A stretch of DNA of 64,000 nucleotides, taken from assembly GCA_015056145.1 (NCBI GenBank), contig SVGY01000002.1, positions 124,001-188,000 on the forward strand, written 5' to 3'. How positions within the stretch are numbered: position 1 is the stretch's first letter; each line of letters opens with the position of its first letter. This DNA is from Clostridiales bacterium (GTDB taxonomy: Bacteria > Bacillota > Clostridia > Christensenellales > Aristaeellaceae). Of the stretch, positions 17,335 to 25,981 are shown piece after piece. The translations under genes and the position numbers were made by a program. The notes beneath the pieces are model-generated. The model was not told the DNA's origin. It worked only from the letters and a program-made list of their open reading frames with translations, and did not search any database.

Positions 17335-20300
17335 TTAACGGGCGTTTTCACCATCACGGAGCATGCGATACATCAGGATGATACACTGGCCGTCCGCACC
17401 GCCGCTGACGGTACCGAGTGTCATAAGGCGATCGGAGGGGGCCACCTCCACCGAGAAGGGGTAGAGGCTGCGGGACATTGCCTCGCTTACAAAGGCCATC
17501 ATTTCGTCATCGGTTTTGAAGCTGAGCCTGTCCGCAAAGCGGAAATAGCCGCTTTTAGCCTTATCCGCATCGGCCACCACTACCGCAAAGAGAACGTAGT
17601 TTTCCTCCTCGTAGAGGGTGGTCAAAGTGGCAAATGCATTGGCTGCCGCAAAGGCTGCGCCGCCATCCCGGTACTGCCACAGGCTGTGGAAGCCTTTGCC
17701 GGGGGTGCTGTCGCTGGCACGGAGCACAATGTTTTCCGGCGGGAAACGCAGGTCCACATCATCCACAATGTATACAGAACCACCCGGGGATGCGGAGCCG
17801 CGGTAATTGCGGGAAAGGTAGCTGGTGTTGCGGGACTGCACCACCACTTCGTCCATTATGCCGCCAATGACCAGGCGGCCCTTCACATCCGGGTACTCGG
17901 TGCTGATCTTTTCCATGCTTTCCAGCACATCAGTCAGGGAGTTGTTCCTGTAGCGCAACTGCTTGCTGCGTACGGACGACTCTGCTGTCGTGCCCACATT
18001 TGCATTGGGGTAGGGGCCCTCATCTGCGGCATACACCACCGCAGGCGTAGGTGTTGCAGGCGGCAGGGACGTGGGCGTGGGAGGGAGCGTCTCGCCGGAG
18101 GGGGGCATATCCACCATGAAGGCGTACTGTTCCGGATAATAGCCGTGCTCCTGCTTATATTGCTCACGGTAGGCAGAGGTCTGATCCTCATTGTCGAACA
18201 CATTCTTAAAGAAGATGCCCACCACCACCAGCAGCGCAATAATAATCGCTCCTGCGCCGATAATGGATACAATACGGATGATATCCATCTTTCCCAGCTT
18301 TCGGCGGTTTCTTGCCTGACGGGCCTCGGGACGGGGATCGTAAGCAGGGGCGGGCGTGGTCTGCCCGGGAACGGTTTCCAGCGGAGCCTGGGCCTGACGG
18401 CTCATCTGCTGATACTGCTGGTACAGGTTCTGCTCCCTTTGCTGCACCGGCTGCATGGGAGCTGTATACTGCCCGGTGAAGGTTGCGAATGCGGGGATTT
18501 CCGGTTCGTCGGCGGAAGGAGGCGTGAAACCGAAACCATCGCCAAGCCGGGGCTCCTCGGAATAGAAATCGCCCTCAGAAGGTTCTTCCCCCAGGTCAGC
18601 GACCGTCTCTTCCTGAGGCACATTGCTGTAGGCGCCAAAGAAATCGAAGGGATCTCCAGGGGCAAGGGGGATGTTTGCGCCAAAATCATCTCCGGGCATG
18701 TACTCCGGCGCAGGGTTTGCCGTCGCCCCATCGGATGCACCGCCAGGGTAAAGGCCGAATTCCTCCACGCCCGGGGGATAACCCATGCCGGAAATTTCCA
18801 TCATCTGGAAACCACCGGTGGAGAATTCATCCTGATTATCTGCATTGGCAGCAGGCGTTGCGTCGTAAATGGAGGGAGACCAGGGCTGCGGCTCGCTCTG
18901 GGCCGCTGCGCTGTATCCAGCATCAAAAGCATTTTCCCCGGAATAGGCGGATATATCTGCAAAATCATTCCGGGCCGTTGGCTGGCCGTAACCGCCGTGC
19001 CAGTAAAAGGCGCTGTCTTCCTGTATTTCCGGCAGGGTATCCTGCTCGTAGGTATTGATGTAGGGAAGGGACGGCTCCCGTGCGGGTTCTTCCTCCCGGG
19101 GATAGGCGTGAGGCGCTGCGGAAATCAGCGGTTCCGTGCTGTTTTCCGCTTCCTCTGCCGCAGCTTCCTCCTGCCGGCGGCGCATGCGGCTTCTGCGGCG
19201 GGGAGCTGCATCCTTGAGTTCCTCTTCATGAGGCTGAGAACGATCCTTGTCGCCCTCGTCGGCATCCTCATCTTCAAAAGCGGGTGCGCCAAAGCCTCTC
19301 ATGGGACGGGTGAAGCTGGCGTATACCGCAGGCTGCAACTTCTCCCCGTTATCCAGGGGGGCAAGGAAGAGTTCTTCCTCCTCCTCTTCGGCCTCAGCAG
19401 GGATGCTGGCAGCGTCATCCTGCTCGGAATCTTCTGCGGATACATCAGCGGCTGTCTCTTCCTCCCACTGGGTCATCGGGCCGGAAGGAGAGAGGGAGAC
19501 GGGCTCGCTGGCGATGCTTTCGGCTGCTGCATCCTCTTCCCCGGCAGGGATCGCATCGGTGGCTGCAGCGGGGCTCAGATATTGTGCGTCGAAGCTTTCC
19601 CCGGCAAAGGCTACCTCTTCCTCCCGGGCTTCCTCCCACTGGCTCTTCGGGCCGGAAGGAGAGAGGGAGACGGGCTCGCTGGCGATGCTTTCGGCTGCTG
19701 CATCCTCTTCCCCGGCAGGGATCGCATCGGTGGCCGCATCGGGGCTTAGATATTGTGCGTCGAACCTTTCCCCGGCAAAGGCCACCTCTTCCTCCCGGGC
19801 TTCCTCCCACTGGGTCATCAAATCCGAGGGGGAGAGAGGCGAAGCAGGAACGGAGGCATCTTCTTCCCCTGCGGGCTGGGCCCATTCATTGGGCGTGTAC
19901 GCAGGTTCTTTTCCGGACACATTTTCGCCGGGGCTTTCCCGGTCATCCATGCGGGAAAAGCCCAGCGGGGCACGCAGCCCTGCGGCGACAGGTTTCATGG
20001 GCTGAGGGCGTGCCTCTTCCCATTCGTTGGGCAGGTAGCTGGGCCTCATAAATCCGGCAGGCTGGGAGTCGCTGGTTACATACTCCGCAGAGCGGTTTTC
20101 CGCTCCGGGTTCCAAGGGTTCCAGATACAACTCCTCGCTCTCTGGGCAAACCGGTGCAGAAAGGGCTTCACCATGTTCTTCCGGGCGGGCGGGCTGTGCA
20201 AAGCCACCCACAACCGGGGCCGCAGGTTCCGGGCGGGGCCGTTCTCTCCATTGTGGCGGGGCAAAGCCATCCGCATTGCGCTGGGAATCCTTCTGCCGCT

Positions 20301-20679
20301 GCCAGAGAGGCTGCGAAGCGGTTTTCTCCGCTTCTCCTGTTTTGGCGGCAGACTCCGCAAAGGCCGGTTTCTGCCACAGATCCGGCGAAGCAGCAGCTCG
20401 CCTGCCTTCTGCCCGCATGGGCAACGGCGCACGCTCGCCCAGCCGCTTTTCCTCCCCGGCGGAAGAAAGCCCGGGAGCCTTGGCAAGATAGGACGTGGTC
20501 GGTTTTTCCGGACTGGTGTTGAGCGGCTTTGTCCAGGAGGATGCAAACCCGCCGTAGCGCTGACCGGGAATCATCACCGGCGGCGCATGGAGATGGCTGG
20601 TTTTCTTCTGCGCAGGCTGACTGTCCTGATCCTGAAAACTGACCCGCTTGAAGGGATTGGGTTTTTCCTCGGGATACAT
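17335..20679 (-). CDS. Very long bitopic protein with acidic repeat-rich N-terminal region
   Basis: Not recognised. It has 1114 residues: about 800 low-complexity, acidic, proline-rich residues, then one membrane segment (about 800-825, IIRIVSIIGAGAIIIALLVV), then about 290 outside residues starting with a TPTPxxLPP linker. The N-terminal part is predicted cytoplasmic. It holds a 57-residue tandem repeat (about residues 288-406), repeated short motifs YLPNEWEEA and YTPNEWAQP, and a repeated block LxLxPLxxGxxxxxAxY. The start at 20679 is chosen because AAAGGAGG lies 10 bases upstream; an in-frame ATG at 20700 precedes it. The gene follows the SCP2-like gene. Confidence 0.8.
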   Translation of the reverse strand: MYPEEKPNPFKRVSFQDQDSQPAQKKTSHLHAPPVMIPGQRYGGFASSWTKPLNTSPEKPTTSYLAKAPGLSSAGEEKRLGERAPLPMRAEGRRAAASPDLWQKPAFAESAAKTGEAEKTASQPLWQRQKDSQRNADGFAPPQWRERPRPEPAAPVVGGFAQPARPEEHGEALSAPVCPESEELYLEPLEPGAENRSAEYVTSDSQPAGFMRPSYLPNEWEEARPQPMKPVAAGLRAPLGFSRMDDRESPGENVSGKEPAYTPNEWAQPAGEEDASVPASPLSPSDLMTQWEEAREEEVAFAGERFDAQYLSPDAATDAIPAGEEDAAAESIASEPVSLSPSGPKSQWEEAREEEVAFAGESFDAQYLSPAAATDAIPAGEEDAAAESIASEPVSLSPSGPMTQWEEETAADVSAEDSEQDDAASIPAEAEEEEEELFLAPLDNGEKLQPAVYASFTRPMRGFGAPAFEDEDADEGDKDRSQPHEEELKDAAPRRRSRMRRRQEEAAAEEAENSTEPLISAAPHAYPREEEPAREPSLPYINTYEQDTLPEIQEDSAFYWHGGYGQPTARNDFADISAYSGENAFDAGYSAAAQSEPQPWSPSIYDATPAANADNQDEFSTGGFQMMEISGMGYPPGVEEFGLYPGGASDGATANPAPEYMPGDDFGANIPLAPGDPFDFFGAYSNVPQEETVADLGEEPSEGDFYSEEPRLGDGFGFTPPSADEPEIPAFATFTGQYTAPMQPVQQREQNLYQQYQQMSRQAQAPLETVPGQTTPAPAYDPRPEARQARNRRKLGKMDIIRIVSIIGAGAIIIALLVVVGIFFKNVFDNEDQTSAYREQYKQEHGYYPEQYAFMVDMPPSGETLPPTPTSLPPATPTPAVVYAADEGPYPNANVGTTAESSVRSKQLRYRNNSLTDVLESMEKISTEYPDVKGRLVIGGIMDEVVVQSRNTSYLSRNYRGSASPGGSVYIVDDVDLRFPPENIVLRASDSTPGKGFHSLWQYRDGGAAFAAANAFATLTTLYEEENYVLFAVVVADADKAKSGYFRFADRLSFKTDDEMMAFVSEAMSRSLYPFSVEVAPSDRLMTLGTVSGGADGQCIILMYRMLRDGENAR
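19461..19815 (-). repeat. 171-bp tandem repeat within the long bitopic protein gene
   Basis: The sequence CCTCCCACTGG recurs at 19461, 19632 and 19803, a period of 171 bp (57 codons). The two full units are almost identical, so the expansion is recent. The reading frame is preserved. Confidence 0.9.
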
Positions 20680-20692
20680 CCGGCCTGCGCCT

Positions 20693-21540
20693 CCTTTCAT
20701 GCCGGAAAACCGGCGTAAATACAATCAATCATCAAAGAAATTCTGCAAAACGGAGCATGGCCGCCTTGCTGCCGCTGAGGATCAGTTTTCCCCGGAGCAA
20801 AGCCGTGAGGGGCTTCTGCTTGCGCAGAAAAACATCCATCATATCCTTTTCCGTGGCTGAGAGGATGCAGTCGGCTTCATCCATCTCCGTCTTTTCAAAA
20901 TACTGCCCGTCCACCAGGGAAAAGGCCTTCACAAGCCCCGTATCCGTTACGCAGAAACGGTAAGCGTAGGTAATGCCCCGGAGCTCGTCGGGGTTATTGC
21001 TGAGAATCACGCCCACTGCATCCAGCAGTTCTCTCAGAGGCGTATCGGGCCTGACCTGATCCAGCATCTGCCGGATCTGGGTTTTCACTTTGCCCATTAC
21101 CGTTCTCCTTCCTTTATCAGCTGCTCAAGCAAGGCTTCGCAGCCTCGGTTCACATCCTGCCAGGTGGCTTCAAAGTCTCCGGTATACCAGGGATCCGCCA
21201 CGTCACGGCCATCGCCGCACAGGGACAGCAGCTTGACAAGCTTATGTTCCGGATCATCAGGAAAAAGGCGGCGCAGGTTTTTCATGTTCCACTCGTCCAT
21301 ACCGATGAGCAGATCGTAGTCCTGATAATCTTCCCGGGTTACCTGCCGGGCGGTTTTGCCCTTGCAGGAAATGCCGTGCTCGCTAAGCTTGCGCCGGGTA
21401 CCCGGATGCACGGGGTTGCCCAGTTCCTCGGTGCTGGTGGCGGCAGAGGCCACCTCAACCCAATGGGAAAGCCCATGCTTTTCCACCATATCCTTCATAA
21501 CGAACTCCGCCATGGGGCTGCGGCAGATATTGCCGTGGCA
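20693..21540 (-). repeat. 848-bp direct repeat, copy 1
   Basis: Nearly identical to 22884-23731 (offset 2191 bp), with three substitutions noticed, all in the phosphatase gene. It contains a whole SCP2-like gene, all but the first few codons of a phosphatase gene, and the Shine-Dalgarno of the next gene. Confidence 0.95.
20732..21097 (-). CDS. SCP2-like sterol/lipid-binding domain protein, copy 1
   Basis: A 121-residue protein resembling a single SCP2 lipid-carrier domain: the strand pattern ITYAYRFCVTDTG, the DGQYFEKTEMDEADCILSA stretch, and the typical ending GKLILSGSKAAMLRFAEFL. Its ligand is unknown. Its start overlaps the phosphatase stop by one base, so the two are translationally coupled. 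A second gene at 22923-23288 encodes exactly the same protein. Confidence 0.75.
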   Translation of the reverse strand: MGKVKTQIRQMLDQVRPDTPLRELLDAVGVILSNNPDELRGITYAYRFCVTDTGLVKAFSLVDGQYFEKTEMDEADCILSATEKDMMDVFLRKQKPLTALLRGKLILSGSKAAMLRFAEFL

Positions 21541-21564
21541 AATAAAGAGGATGCGTTTTATCAT
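21097..21564 (-). CDS. Low-molecular-weight protein tyrosine phosphatase, copy 1
   Basis: A 155-residue phosphatase with the CX5R active site C9-HGNIC-R15 and the general-acid aspartate in VADPWYTGDF. Such enzymes dephosphorylate tyrosine or arginine residues on bacterial proteins. The ATG at 21564 is chosen from the family N-terminus (MIKRILFICHGN), with GAGG 5 bases upstream. It differs from copy 2 in its first eight residues and at two further positions near the middle (RRKLSEHG against RCKLGEHG). Confidence 0.9.
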   Translation of the reverse strand: MIKRILFICHGNICRSPMAEFVMKDMVEKHGLSHWVEVASAATSTEELGNPVHPGTRRKLSEHGISCKGKTARQVTREDYQDYDLLIGMDEWNMKNLRRLFPDDPEHKLVKLLSLCGDGRDVADPWYTGDFEATWQDVNRGCEALLEQLIKEGER

Positions 21565-21693
21565 AGTCGCCTCGAAATTATCTGAAATGCCGCAGGCAAA
21601 ACCGGGAGGTATCCATCCTGCGCAAAGCTTATGCGGCAATGCTTTCCGCCCCGAAAAGCGCAAAAATGGACAGGGGTAGAAAACATCTATTCT

Positions 21694-21721
21694 ATTGTAC
21701 CATATTCCGGGTCATTTGCAA
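21694..21721 (-). promoter_or_regulatory. Promoter of phosphatase copy 1
   Basis: Minus strand TTGCAA, 16-bp spacer, TACAAT with a TGG extension, about 130 bp before the start. Confidence 0.6.
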
Positions 21722-21770
21722 ATGTTGGTTGGAAGAAAGTACAGGGCGCCTTTCATTCCTCCATATGCAA

Positions 21771-21806
21771 AGACGGCCCCCTCCGCACAGGCGGAAGGAG
21801 TCGTCT
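21771..21806 (-). terminator. Hairpin after the 21829 membrane protein gene
   Basis: A 16-bp stem with two mismatches and an ACAG/CTGT loop, placed 23 bp after the stop codon. The T-tract (CTTTG on the minus strand) is weak. A second 6-bp stem GGCAGC/GCTGCC is at 21812-21827. Confidence 0.5.
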
Positions 21807-21828
21807 TCTCTGGCAGCTGAGGCTGCCG

Positions 21829-22872
21829 TCATGCATTTTTCGCCATTTCGTTCAACAGCCAGCGGTATTCCTTAGGGCTTATTTTTCCCTCAAAGAGCAT
21901 ACTCTTGGCTGCATCCGTTGTGAAAGAATCCGAATAACCCGCCTTTTTCCAGGATTCTATATTGTTGCGAGTCTCCTCCAGGAAAACTTTTCGCTGTTTT
22001 TCCTGATTGACCTTATTGTTTTTACTCTTGCCCTGGATTTCCTCAAGCATCGAGCCCAAAAAATAAACTGCAATAAAGAAAATGAACGTCAATCCAAATA
22101 TTTTGGCAAAAGTCTTGAAGGGAACAGGCTTGCTCAGCAGACCATTAAGCCAGAAGATCGTAATCAGCAGAATCCACATATACTCTGGAAATACCATATA
22201 GCATGGAAACGATCCTTCACTGTATCCCATGATCAGTTCTACCGTAACAAATGCCATAAATCTAAGCGCCAGATAACAGGATATTACCTGAAGCATGGTA
22301 CGGATACTGCGGGGCCAGATGGCACAAATCAGCAAAAACAGAGGTGCTATCACTTCGCTGCCCATCTCCAGGCAATATGCCCACACCGCATTCCAGGCAA
22401 TCAGCAAAACAGAACAAGATATAGCCAGGGGCTGCTTTACCTGCTGAATTCCGTAAAGTGCGCCAATGAGCAGTGAGCATTCAACGATTCTCTTCATCAC
22501 CATACGGAAGTATCGGTAATCTTCAACCCATGCCAGGCTGTCCCATCCCCAGTAATGCTCGCATGCGGGAACGGTTGACTGAAGGCAGTTTACCAGCGTT
22601 GCAACAAGCAAACCAACGTAGACAACCGTACAGGCTACGGTTATCCATTTGTTTCTATTAAGGAAAACCAGTCCGATGATCAAAACCGGAATCTGCAAAA
22701 GAAGCAGAGTTTCCTGAACCTTAATCGCCGGATATTCCCCGCTGTCTCTTAGATTACAATCATAAAAATTATATGCCAGTTGAAGAAGCGGCCTAAAGTA
22801 AATCAACGCTATGCACAAAGCAAGGGCAACAATGATCCCTTTTTTGATTTTCCGTTTTTGTTCCTGAGCCAT
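21829..22872 (-). CDS. Polytopic membrane protein with C-terminal SHOCT-like helical hairpin
   Basis: Function unknown. The 347 residues contain about eight hydrophobic segments, then a charged linker (about 280-310) and a C-terminal tail NNIESWKKAGYSDSF ... SMLFEGKISPKEYRWLLNEM. The tail resembles the short SHOCT-type hairpin found at the ends of membrane proteins. The same tail ends the 25982-27214 protein, which also has a matching N-terminal KKG...YxxPxLQ segment, so the two are paralogues. The gene is more AT-rich than its neighbours. It sits between the two halves of the 848-bp duplication and borrows its Shine-Dalgarno from the repeat edge. Confidence 0.75.
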   Translation of the reverse strand: MAQEQKRKIKKGIIVALALCIALIYFRPLLQLAYNFYDCNLRDSGEYPAIKVQETLLLLQIPVLIIGLVFLNRNKWITVACTVVYVGLLVATLVNCLQSTVPACEHYWGWDSLAWVEDYRYFRMVMKRIVECSLLIGALYGIQQVKQPLAISCSVLLIAWNAVWAYCLEMGSEVIAPLFLLICAIWPRSIRTMLQVISCYLALRFMAFVTVELIMGYSEGSFPCYMVFPEYMWILLITIFWLNGLLSKPVPFKTFAKIFGLTFIFFIAVYFLGSMLEEIQGKSKNNKVNQEKQRKVFLEETRNNIESWKKAGYSDSFTTDAAKSMLFEGKISPKEYRWLLNEMAKNA

Positions 22873-22883
22873 TTTTATTTCAT

Positions 22884-23731
22884 CCTTTCATGCCGGAAAA
22901 CCGGCGTAAATACAATCAATCATCAAAGAAATTCTGCAAAACGGAGCATGGCCGCCTTGCTGCCGCTGAGGATCAGTTTTCCCCGGAGCAAAGCCGTGAG
23001 GGGCTTCTGCTTGCGCAGAAAAACATCCATCATATCCTTTTCCGTGGCTGAGAGGATGCAGTCGGCTTCATCCATCTCCGTCTTTTCAAAATACTGCCCG
23101 TCCACCAGGGAAAAGGCCTTCACAAGCCCCGTATCCGTTACGCAGAAACGGTAAGCGTAGGTAATGCCCCGGAGCTCGTCGGGGTTATTGCTGAGAATCA
23201 CGCCCACTGCATCCAGCAGTTCTCTCAGAGGCGTATCGGGCCTGACCTGATCCAGCATCTGCCGGATCTGGGTTTTCACTTTGCCCATTACCGTTCTCCT
23301 TCCTTTATCAGCTGCTCAAGCAAGGCTTCGCAGCCTCGGTTCACATCCTGCCAGGTGGCTTCAAAGTCTCCGGTATACCAGGGATCCGCCACGTCACGGC
23401 CATCGCCGCACAGGGACAGCAGCTTGACAAGCTTATGTTCCGGATCATCAGGAAAAAGGCGGCGCAGGTTTTTCATGTTCCACTCGTCCATACCGATGAG
23501 CAGATCGTAGTCCTGATAATCTTCCCGGGTTACCTGCCGGGCGGTTTTGCCCTTGCAGGAAATGCCGTGCTCGCCAAGCTTGCACCGGGTACCCGGATGC
23601 ACGGGGTTGCCCAGTTCCTCGGTGCTGGTGGCGGCAGAGGCCACCTCCACCCAATGGGAAAGCCCATGCTTTTCCACCATATCCTTCATAACGAACTCCG
23701 CCATGGGGCTGCGGCAGATATTGCCGTGGCA
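22884..23731 (-). repeat. 848-bp direct repeat, copy 2
   Basis: Matches 20693-21540. It ends on one side in ATGAAAGGA upstream of the membrane protein gene, and on the other inside codons 8-9 of the phosphatase gene. Confidence 0.95.
22923..23288 (-). CDS. SCP2-like lipid-binding domain protein, copy 2
   Basis: Encodes a 121-residue protein identical to that of 20732-21097, so the description there applies. Start and stop overlaps with the phosphatase gene are also preserved. The downstream neighbour is different: here it is the polytopic membrane protein, at copy 1 it is the long bitopic protein. Confidence 0.75.
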   Translation of the reverse strand: MGKVKTQIRQMLDQVRPDTPLRELLDAVGVILSNNPDELRGITYAYRFCVTDTGLVKAFSLVDGQYFEKTEMDEADCILSATEKDMMDVFLRKQKPLTALLRGKLILSGSKAAMLRFAEFL

Positions 23732-23752
23732 GATGAAAAGCAACTTTTTCAT
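23288..23752 (-). CDS. Low-molecular-weight protein tyrosine phosphatase, copy 2
   Basis: A 154-residue phosphatase with C8-HGNIC-R14 and the VADPWYTGDF acid loop, nearly identical to copy 1 except the N-terminus (MKKLLFICHGN). The ATG at 23752 has TGGAGG about 12 bases upstream. An open frame continues 82 codons further upstream but lacks phosphatase similarity, so it is not included. All catalytic residues are present in both copies. Confidence 0.88.
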   Translation of the reverse strand: MKKLLFICHGNICRSPMAEFVMKDMVEKHGLSHWVEVASAATSTEELGNPVHPGTRCKLGEHGISCKGKTARQVTREDYQDYDLLIGMDEWNMKNLRRLFPDDPEHKLVKLLSLCGDGRDVADPWYTGDFEATWQDVNRGCEALLEQLIKEGER

Positions 23753-24084
23753 TGGTTCCACAAGCCTCCATATTTCATTGAAACGCTTGCATATCATGGG
23801 TATACAGCCGAGGCCCGCCGCACATTCGCAAAAACGCCGCTGCGTTCTCCTGCACAACGCAGCCCTTGCGGCCCCTGCCTGTTCCCTGCTTTTTCCAATG
23901 CGAAAAAAGCGTCGCTTTGACGGAACTATCATAACACACCAACGCTCTTTTTTCCATATTGAATGTTGAATTATCAAATAGATGAACGCCGGTTCCATAT
24001 ACTGTTCAAAGACGGACGCTCCGCACCCTGTTCTTTCTTTTCGGAAACCTCGGTTTCTTTTTCCTTTGCTTATTTATTGTACTT
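23753..24084. other. Gene-free divergent region
   Basis: No supported gene. It contains an 8-bp stem GCTGCGTT/AACGCAGC (minus strand, upstream of phosphatase copy 2) and a small GAAAC-CTCG-GTTTC hairpin followed by TTTTT at about 24042-24061 on the plus strand. No clear promoter for phosphatase copy 2 was found. Confidence 0.5.
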
Positions 24085-24113
24085 TTGTTGATTTCATCAC
24101 TGTAGTGTGATAA
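24085..24113 (+). promoter_or_regulatory. Promoter of the putP-like gene
   Basis: TTGTTG, 17-bp spacer, TGATAA, about 80 bp before the start codon. Confidence 0.5.
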
Positions 24114-24191
24114 ACTGATGCTAATCTATCTTACTGGAATCATGGTATGGTTCATTCCTGTACCGCATCCACAACAAAGGAGGAGCTCTTT

Positions 24192-25754
24192 GTGAACGGA
24201 AATTCGATTCAGATACTGATCGCAATGGTCATCTACATGGCTGTTGTAATCGTGATTGGTGTGCTGTACGCACGGCGTGCCAACAAAAACTCCGAAGAAT
24301 ACTTCCTTGGCGGCCGCTCTCTGGGCCCCTGGGTAACAGCCATGAGCGCTGAAGCCTCGGATATGAGCGGTTGGCTTCTGATGGGACTGCCCGGCGTAGC
24401 CTACTGGTGCGGCCTGGCGGATGCATTCTGGACTGCCTTCGGCCTTGCCATCGGTACCTATGTCAACTGGCTGATCGTTTCCAAGCGGCTTCGCCGTTAC
24501 AGCGTGCGTGCCAACAACGCTATCACCCTGCCGGAATTCTTTTCCAACCGTTTCCGTGAAAAGAAAAAGACCATCCTGCTTCTTGCTGCCATATTTATCC
24601 TGATTTTCTTTACGGTATACGCTGCAAGCTGCTTTGTTACCTGCGGCAAGCTATTTTCCACGCTGTTCAACACTCCCTATGTATCCATGATGATTCTGGG
24701 CGCAGTGTTTGTTCTGCTGTACACCCTGCTTGGCGGCTTCCTGGCAGAAAGCGCCTCCGACTTCATGCAGGCCATCGTGATGATCGTTGCCTTGGCGGTG
24801 ATTGTCATTCTGGGCACGGCGAAGGCCGGCGGCATTGGTCAGGTAATCGAAAACGCCCGTAAAATTCCCGGCTTCCTGGAGTTCTTCGGTCTGGCCAACC
24901 CTGTGCTTGACGAAAACAGTCTGCAGGTGATCGAGGCCGGCGTTCCCAAATTTGGTGAAGTTTCCGATTATGGTCTGCTTTCCGTGTGCTCCATGCTGGC
25001 ATGGGGTCTTGGCTATTTCGGCATGCCTCAGGTACTGCTCCGCTTCATGGCCATCCGCAAGGAGGAAGAACTGAAGCGTTCCCGCCGCATTGCCATGGTA
25101 TGGGTTGTGGTTTCCCTGGGCGTGGCGGTATTCATCGGCATTGCAGGCCGTCAGCTTTATCCCGTGGCTCACCTGACCAAATCCAGTGCAGAAAACATCT
25201 TTATTACTCTGGCCACCAATTCTCTGCCGCCGATCCTGGCCGGATTTGTCATGGCAGGCATTCTGGCAGCGACCATCAGTTCTTCGGATTCCTATCTGCT
25301 GATCGCCGCATCCGCCTTCTCCAAGAACATCTTCCAGGGCATTTTCAAAAAAGATGCTACCGACAAGCAGGTCATGATCACTTCCCGCATCACCCTGATG
25401 GTACTGGCCATTATCGGCGTGCTCATTGCGCTGGATAAGGACAGCGTCATCTTCCAGATCGTTTCCTTTGCCTGGGCCGGTTTTGGTGCCACCTTTGGCC
25501 CGCTGGTGCTCTTCTCCCTGTTCTGGAAGCGCACCAACAAGCCCGGCGCCATCGCCGGTATGGTTTCCGGCGCAGGCATGGTATTCCTGTGGAAACTGGT
25601 GATCAGCAAGCTGGGCGGCGCCTTTGCCATCTACGAGCTGCTGCCTGCCTTCCTCTTCTCCAGCCTGTGCATCGTGGTGGTTTCCCTTTTGACCAAGGCT
25701 CCCTCCAAGGAAATCGAAGAGGACTTCGAGGCCGTCCGCACGGGGAATGTCTAA
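24192..25754 (+). CDS. putP: Sodium/proline symporter (SSS family)
   Basis: A 520-residue sodium:solute symporter close to PutP, predicted to import L-proline with Na+. About 13 membrane helices are visible. Characteristic segments are EYFLGGRSLGPWVTAMSAEASDMSGWLLMG split over the first two helices, LLGGFLAESASDFMQ, and ILAATISSSDSYLL, with the Na+-binding serines. GTG at 24192 is used because AAAGGAGG precedes it by 8 to 11 bases. It is monocistronic, with its own terminator. Confidence 0.9.
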   Translation: MNGNSIQILIAMVIYMAVVIVIGVLYARRANKNSEEYFLGGRSLGPWVTAMSAEASDMSGWLLMGLPGVAYWCGLADAFWTAFGLAIGTYVNWLIVSKRLRRYSVRANNAITLPEFFSNRFREKKKTILLLAAIFILIFFTVYAASCFVTCGKLFSTLFNTPYVSMMILGAVFVLLYTLLGGFLAESASDFMQAIVMIVALAVIVILGTAKAGGIGQVIENARKIPGFLEFFGLANPVLDENSLQVIEAGVPKFGEVSDYGLLSVCSMLAWGLGYFGMPQVLLRFMAIRKEEELKRSRRIAMVWVVVSLGVAVFIGIAGRQLYPVAHLTKSSAENIFITLATNSLPPILAGFVMAGILAATISSSDSYLLIAASAFSKNIFQGIFKKDATDKQVMITSRITLMVLAIIGVLIALDKDSVIFQIVSFAWAGFGATFGPLVLFSLFWKRTNKPGAIAGMVSGAGMVFLWKLVISKLGGAFAIYELLPAFLFSSLCIVVVSLLTKAPSKEIEEDFEAVRTGNV

Positions 25755-25808
25755 TTCCATTCTGCGCCGCAAGGTTTGCTACGCACATCCCTTACTGTAA
25801 CCCCAGGG

Positions 25809-25840
25809 CTCCGGATATACATGTCCGGAGTCCTTTTTTT
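25809..25840 (+). terminator. Terminator of putP
   Basis: CTCCGGA, 8-nt loop, TCCGGAG, then TCCTTTTTTT. Confidence 0.85.
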
Positions 25841-25872
25841 GCAAAAGTGACGCTTTGCAGATCATTTCTGTG

Positions 25873-25917
25873 AAAAAAGCGGCTCCCCCTGCTTTTTTGC
25901 AGAAGGAGCCGCCTTTT
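25873..25917. terminator. Bidirectional terminator
   Basis: GCGGCTCCCCCTGC pairs with GCAGAAGGAGCCGC (two mismatches), with A-rich left and T-rich right flanks. It probably ends the leftward membrane protein gene at 25982. Confidence 0.8.
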
Positions 25918-25981
25918 TGGAAATATGTGCGTCAGGGATAGTCTGTGATTTCCTGAATTACCCTTGATTACAGTCTCCTGT

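Noticed and set aside
17686..19749. Rightward 687-codon open frame
   Set aside because: Antisense to the long bitopic protein gene; its apparent repeats are only the mirror of the 171-bp coding repeat.
19461..19815. CRISPR-like or intergenic repeats
   Set aside because: The 171-bp period keeps the reading frame and encodes a protein repeat; no short direct repeats with variable spacers occur anywhere in the window.
23775..23822. 16-codon leader frame (MCGGPRLYTHDMQAFQ) before phosphatase copy 2
   Set aside because: The nearest AGGAG is about 21 bases upstream, too far, and no alternative stems follow.
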